Positions 13,976 through 16,566 of a DNA stretch of 16,566 nucleotides are shown one piece after another. The notes under the pieces were generated by a model. That model was given only the letters and a program-made list of their open reading frames with translations. It made no database searches and was not told the origin of the DNA. Made by a program: the position numbers and the translations under genes. This DNA comes from Bacillota bacterium (GTDB lineage Bacteria > Bacillota_I > Bacilli_A > Acholeplasmatales > Acholeplasmataceae), in NCBI GenBank assembly GCA_030830185.1, contig JAURNN010000069.1:1-16566 (forward strand), written 5' to 3'. Positions within the stretch are counted from its first letter, which is position 1; each line of letters begins with the position of its first letter.

Positions 13976-14884
13976 AGAAGTTAAATCTTTTACAGGCTCT
14001 TTTTCGCCTTTTTTCTTACGGTAATAACGCATGACTGATCCATGGAAAAATAAGAAATAAGTCACTACAAATACAGCTGTTAGAAAAATGACAATCGTAC
14101 GTGTAAGTATGTAGCTATATTCATTGATATCACCACGTGTCGTATTAAGATTGAGTGCTGAAATTTCAAGCTCTGAAGGTGTATTATTTTCAAATTGGTC
14201 CATTAAACGGTAACTAGTAGGAATTTCAAAACTACTTGTCTTATATAGTGCGGCTTCATTTGATGGATTGATGGTTGCTAAAAATATAGGAACTGGAGAA
14301 AACTCATACACATCACCTTCGACCCAACCATAAAAGATTTCTATACGCTCTATCAATGCATATTCACTACTTTCAGAAATCAAATTATAACCGTCATAAT
14401 CAAACATAAAAAACACAGGGACATTTTGAAAAGAAAATGGATTTTCGATATCATAAATGAGTGTTTTAAGATCCGTGTAATCACCATCTACTAAAAATGT
14501 TGCGTCTGACATTTTGACATTAATTTTAATAATTGGTCTTTCTAAAAATTCTCCTTCATGAATGATAGCCAAATCACTAATCATCATGGCATAACCATCA
14601 ACACCAATATCTTCAGTGACAGCGCCTACTGTTCGAATGGAAAACCGGTATGTTATGTCGCCTTCATTTTGAGTATAATCAAATAAATCAGCTTCTTCAG
14701 AGAAATAAGACAACCCAAGTAAGGTATTCATACCCTCCATATAAGTCACTTCATCGTTTAAATAAGGCTCTAAGTTATCTTTGTAATAGGCTTCTAATTG
14801 TTGAAAATAAGCATAGCCGTAAACTTGTAAACTTAAAACTGCAATCACAATAAAATATAATATTCTTAAAAACCACTTTAACAT
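13958..14884 (-). CDS. Unrecognised protein with two membrane segments and a large outside domain
   Basis: I do not recognise this 308-residue protein. It has a hydrophobic segment at about 5-26 and a second at about 259-281. A mostly acidic, beta-rich-looking stretch of some 230 residues lies between them, and a basic, Lys/Arg-rich C-terminal tail follows. The simplest topology is both ends in the cytoplasm and the middle outside, the tail fitting the positive-inside rule. The ATG at 14884 follows AGAGGA (14897-14892), and an extended -10 lies at 14923-14915. Stop is TGA. It has no operon partner: it is convergent with the nrd operon and divergent from the tRNA pair. No catalytic motif or repeat is visible, so a sensory, adhesive or envelope role would be guesswork. 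Confidence 0.82.
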   Translation of the reverse strand: MLKWFLRILYFIVIAVLSLQVYGYAYFQQLEAYYKDNLEPYLNDEVTYMEGMNTLLGLSYFSEEADLFDYTQNEGDITYRFSIRTVGAVTEDIGVDGYAMMISDLAIIHEGEFLERPIIKINVKMSDATFLVDGDYTDLKTLIYDIENPFSFQNVPVFFMFDYDGYNLISESSEYALIERIEIFYGWVEGDVYEFSPVPIFLATINPSNEAALYKTSSFEIPTSYRLMDQFENNTPSELEISALNLNTTRGDINEYSYILTRTIVIFLTAVFVVTYFLFFHGSVMRYYRKKKGEKEPVKDLTSSIFKD

Positions 14885-14914
14885 ATCTATATCCTCTTCA
14901 ATGCTTTCATATTC

Positions 14915-14923
14915 ATTATACCA
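14915..14923 (-). promoter_or_regulatory. Extended -10 promoter of the two-segment membrane protein
   Basis: On the minus strand, TG-G-TATAAT spans 14923-14915. The predicted start near 14908 gives a leader of about 24 nt containing AGAGGA. No correctly spaced -35 was found. Confidence 0.65.
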
Positions 14924-14951
14924 ATGAACACAAAAAAATAGATAAAATCAC

Positions 14952-14979
14952 TTTACATCACATGAAAATCATGTATAAT
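14952..14979 (+). promoter_or_regulatory. Promoter of the tRNA-His/tRNA-Gln unit
   Basis: TTTACA (14952-14957), a 16-bp spacer and TATAAT (14974-14979) lie 19 nt before the tRNA-His gene, on the strand opposite to the neighbouring protein gene. Confidence 0.72.
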
Positions 14980-14998
14980 AGAAATTGCGCTAAGATTT

Positions 14999-15075
14999 GG
15001 CGGTCGTGGCGAAGCGGTTAACGCATCGGGTTGTGGTCCCGACATTGGTGGGTTCAACTCCCATCGGCCGCCCCA
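14999..15075 (+). tRNA. tRNA-His (anticodon GTG)
   Basis: The anticodon loop TTGTGGT gives GTG (15033-15035). The extra G-1 (14999), specific to tRNA-His, faces C73 (15072). The 7-bp acceptor stem pairs 15000-15006 with 15065-15071, and CCA is encoded at 15073-15075. The D stem, anticodon stem (TCGGG/CCCGA) and T-arm (GGTTCAACTCC) all fold. Confidence 0.96.
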
Positions 15076-15084
15076 ATAATAAAT

Positions 15085-15158
15085 AGGCCCATAGCCAAGG
15101 GGTAAGGCAAGGGACTTTGACTCCCTCATCGTTGGTTCAAATCCAGCTGGGCCTGCCA
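15085..15158 (+). tRNA. tRNA-Gln (anticodon TTG)
   Basis: The acceptor stem AGGCCCA (15085-15091) pairs with TGGGCCT (15148-15154), with discriminator G and encoded CCA (15156-15158). The anticodon loop CTTTGAC gives TTG (15117-15119), and the anticodon stem is AGGGA/TCCCT. It lies 9 nt after tRNA-His and is probably co-transcribed. Confidence 0.96.
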
Positions 15159-15171
15159 TTAAGACTTTAAT

Positions 15172-15197
15172 AGAAACACTAAGGTGTTTCTTTTTTT
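15172..15197 (+). terminator. Intrinsic terminator of the tRNA pair
   Basis: Stem AGAAACAC (15172-15179) and GTGTTTCT (15184-15191), with loop TAAG, is followed by a T-run to 15197. Confidence 0.88.
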
Positions 15198-15237
15198 ATG
15201 TGAAAATAGAGTAATAGACAAAGTCTAAAGTTAGTTA

Positions 15238-15246
15238 TGATACAAT
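15238..15246 (+). promoter_or_regulatory. Extended -10 promoter of the short-chain dehydrogenase gene
   Basis: TG-A-TACAAT spans 15238-15246, inside the same 14-nt block (TTATGATACAATCT, 15235-15248) found before the phosphodiesterase gene. The leader would be about 11 nt, with GAGGG (15254-15258). TAGACA at 15215-15220 is 20 bp away, too far for a good -35. Confidence 0.62.
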
Positions 15247-15263
15247 CTTGACAGAGGGAATTT

Positions 15264-16091
15264 ATGAAAAAAGTCATTTGTGTTACCGGAGGTTCATCTG
15301 GATTTGGATATGAAGTATCAAAAATATTGGCTTTAAAAGGTCACACAGTTTATGCTGGTGCTAGAAACATCGAAAAGATGGAATCATTAAAAGATTTTGG
15401 TGTTCATGTTTTAGAACTTAATGTCACAAAAGAGAGTTCTGTCAAAGCATTTGTTGATCACGTGATAAAAAATGAATCTTATATCGACGTTCTTATAAAT
15501 AACGCTGGATATGGTGCTTATGGCGTCAGTGAAACACAATCATTAAGTTCTATTCAAGCCATGTATGATGTCAATGTTTTTGGTGTGATTCGCATGAATC
15601 AACAGGTTATACCTTACATGAGGGAGAGAAGACAAGGACGCATCATTCAAATTGCTTCACTTGTTTCACATGTGTCAATACCAGGTATCAGTCATTATGC
15701 AGCAACCAAACATGCATTACGTTCAATGTCAGAAAGTTTACGAAGTGAAATACGTCCGTTTGGCATTGATGTTGTACAAATAGAACCTGGAGCAGTCAAT
15801 ACTGGATTTGAAGAAGTTGCATTAGGTCTGATTGAACCTACTCACGAAGACTATCATCATTTTTTATCCTCATTTAAAACATTCATCAAAAAAAGTTATA
15901 AAAAAGGTCCTTCACCTGACTCAACAGTAAAAGCAATGGTAAAAGCATCGTTAATTAAAAAACCAAAATGGGTTTATAGAACGACCTTAGATGCGAAAAT
16001 TTATCCAATCGCAAAGGGATTCTTGGGGTTAAAACTTTATTCATATATATCTAGTCGGTTGATTTTTAAGGCAAGGAAAAAAAAGAATTAA
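15264..16091 (+). CDS. Short-chain dehydrogenase/reductase (classical SDR)
   Basis: This is an NAD(P)-dependent oxidoreductase of the classical SDR family, cytoplasmic, 275 residues. The cofactor loop TGGSSGFG (8-15), the NNAG motif (79-82), N104, and the catalytic S132, Y145 and K149 (YAATK) are all present. PGAVNTGF (175-182) is the usual substrate-loop start. R34 in GARN after the second strand suggests NADP(H). The C-terminal part after about residue 190 is longer than the 250-residue core and ends in basic residues (KARKKKN). The fold and cofactor call are firm. The substrate is unknown; a lipid, ketone or other carbonyl are all possible. The gene is flanked by its own promoter and terminator, so it is monocistronic. 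Confidence 0.94.
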   Translation: MKKVICVTGGSSGFGYEVSKILALKGHTVYAGARNIEKMESLKDFGVHVLELNVTKESSVKAFVDHVIKNESYIDVLINNAGYGAYGVSETQSLSSIQAMYDVNVFGVIRMNQQVIPYMRERRQGRIIQIASLVSHVSIPGISHYAATKHALRSMSESLRSEIRPFGIDVVQIEPGAVNTGFEEVALGLIEPTHEDYHHFLSSFKTFIKKSYKKGPSPDSTVKAMVKASLIKKPKWVYRTTLDAKIYPIAKGFLGLKLYSYISSRLIFKARKKKN

Positions 16092-16149
16092 TCAAATAAC
16101 TCAATCTGAAACAACCACCTAACATGAATGTTTAAATGGTATAAAAATC

Positions 16150-16174
16150 AAAAAGAACGATTGTTCTTTTTTTT
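16150..16174 (+). terminator. Intrinsic terminator of the dehydrogenase gene
   Basis: A stem AAAAAGAAC (16150-16158) pairs with GTTCTTTTT (16163-16171) around the loop GATT and runs into T to 16174. It lies about 60 nt after the stop codon; nothing else was recognised between them. Confidence 0.82.
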
Positions 16175-16220
16175 AAGTAAAAAGTGCATTTATTTCTATT
16201 ATGAAATAGGAGGCCTTTTT

Positions 16221-16566
16221 ATGAAAGAAATACTTTTAGTTTTACAAGCAATTTTTACCAGTTTTGTTGCACCACCATACAACATGTTAGATTTATCTAA
16301 TTTGTATATTCACCCTGAAAGTCAAATGGCATATACGATTGAAGCCATTGAAGTAGAAAAAGATCAAATATATACAATTGTCATCGATGAGTCTTCATTA
16401 GGTCAACATTTAGATCATATCAGCGACTTTGAAATCGAAATTGAAAGTCAGTTTTATGATTTTTATGTTTTTCAATATGATATTGAGAGTAAGCGAGCAC
16501 ATGTTAGTTTTTCAGCAAAAAGTGAATGGATGTATATTCATCAAATTCCAGCATCTTTTTATGGCA
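16221..16566 (+). CDS. Unrecognised protein, possibly exported (3' end beyond window)
   Basis: The frame is open from an ATG at 16221 to the window edge, 115 codons, with an excellent ribosome binding site AGGAGG (16208-16213) 7 nt upstream. I do not recognise it. The N-terminus (KEILLVLQAIFTSFVAP) is short and hydrophobic after one Lys, so it could be a weak signal peptide with cleavage near residue 18. The visible remainder is acidic and rich in Ile, Glu, Tyr and Phe with alternating hydrophobic residues, suggesting beta structure (inference). A possible -10, TATTAT, is at 16197-16202, but it sits so close to the ribosome binding site that the true promoter is uncertain. Confidence 0.7.
   Translation, partial: MKEILLVLQAIFTSFVAPPYNMLDLSNLYIHPESQMAYTIEAIEVEKDQIYTIVIDESSLGQHLDHISDFEIEIESQFYDFYVFQYDIESKRAHVSFSAKSEWMYIHQIPASFYG

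Noticed and set aside
14650..14853. Plus-strand open frame of 67 codons opposite the two-segment membrane protein
   Set aside because: The minus-strand frame has a promoter, ribosome binding site and coherent membrane segments; this one has none.
14953..15159. Minus-strand open frame of 68 codons opposite the tRNA pair
   Set aside because: It is the antisense of tRNA-His and tRNA-Gln. Its AGPAGFEPT-like text is the well-known artefact of translating antisense tRNA; it has no ribosome binding site or promoter.

Overview
The window looks like a piece of chromosome from a low-GC, Gram-positive-type bacterium, most likely Acholeplasma or a close relative (inference). The DNA is AT-rich. Genes are separated by very short gaps, and most have AGGAG-type ribosome binding sites and intrinsic terminators. 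TGA is used repeatedly as a stop, and the only tRNA-Trp seen has a CCA anticodon. This rules out the Mycoplasma/Spiroplasma code but fits Acholeplasmatales or other AT-rich Bacillota. No transposase, integrase, phage gene, CRISPR array or origin was found, so this reads as a core-genome region.

Layout. 1-1592: 3' part of a DUF2779-type protein that combines a PD-(D/E)XK nuclease-like region with a DEDD exonuclease-like domain. 1690-2895: DEAD-box RNA helicase. 2982-3941: membrane-anchored glycerophosphodiester phosphodiesterase. 3981-6747: a tightly packed four-gene operon with two half-size CHR (chromate transporter family) proteins, a CBS-pair protein with a HEPN-like RNxxxH motif, and the threonylcarbamoyl-AMP synthase of tRNA t6A synthesis. 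6734-7285 (minus): small multi-pass membrane protein, convergent with and overlapping the synthase gene. 7333-7620: single-domain rhodanese. 7717-9724: an OmpR-type response regulator and its membrane histidine kinase, with a 14-bp hairpin on the kinase start. 9805-13810: a complete class Ib ribonucleotide reductase locus, nrdI followed by nrdE-nrdF-redoxin. 13848-13922 (minus): tRNA-Trp. 13958-14884 (minus): an unrecognised protein with two membrane segments. 14999-15158: tRNA-His and tRNA-Gln. 15264-16091: short-chain dehydrogenase. 16221 to the end: 5' part of an unrecognised, possibly exported protein.

How it works together. The ribonucleotide reductase locus is functionally complete: NrdI (flavodoxin that activates the cofactor), NrdE (catalytic subunit), NrdF (radical subunit) and a CPHC redoxin that could re-reduce NrdE. 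The regulator/kinase pair would sense an unknown envelope signal. Several genes share one layout: a terminator or short gap, then an extended -10 element (TGnTAnnnT) with no clear -35, a predicted leader of about 10-25 nt, and the gene. This layout moved four start codons downstream of the longest open frame; NrdE and the second CHR gene were moved on ribosome-binding-site grounds.

I found no clear undescribed system. The items most worth a second look are the hairpin over the kinase start, the HEPN-like/CBS protein in the t6A operon, and the uniform compact promoter layout.
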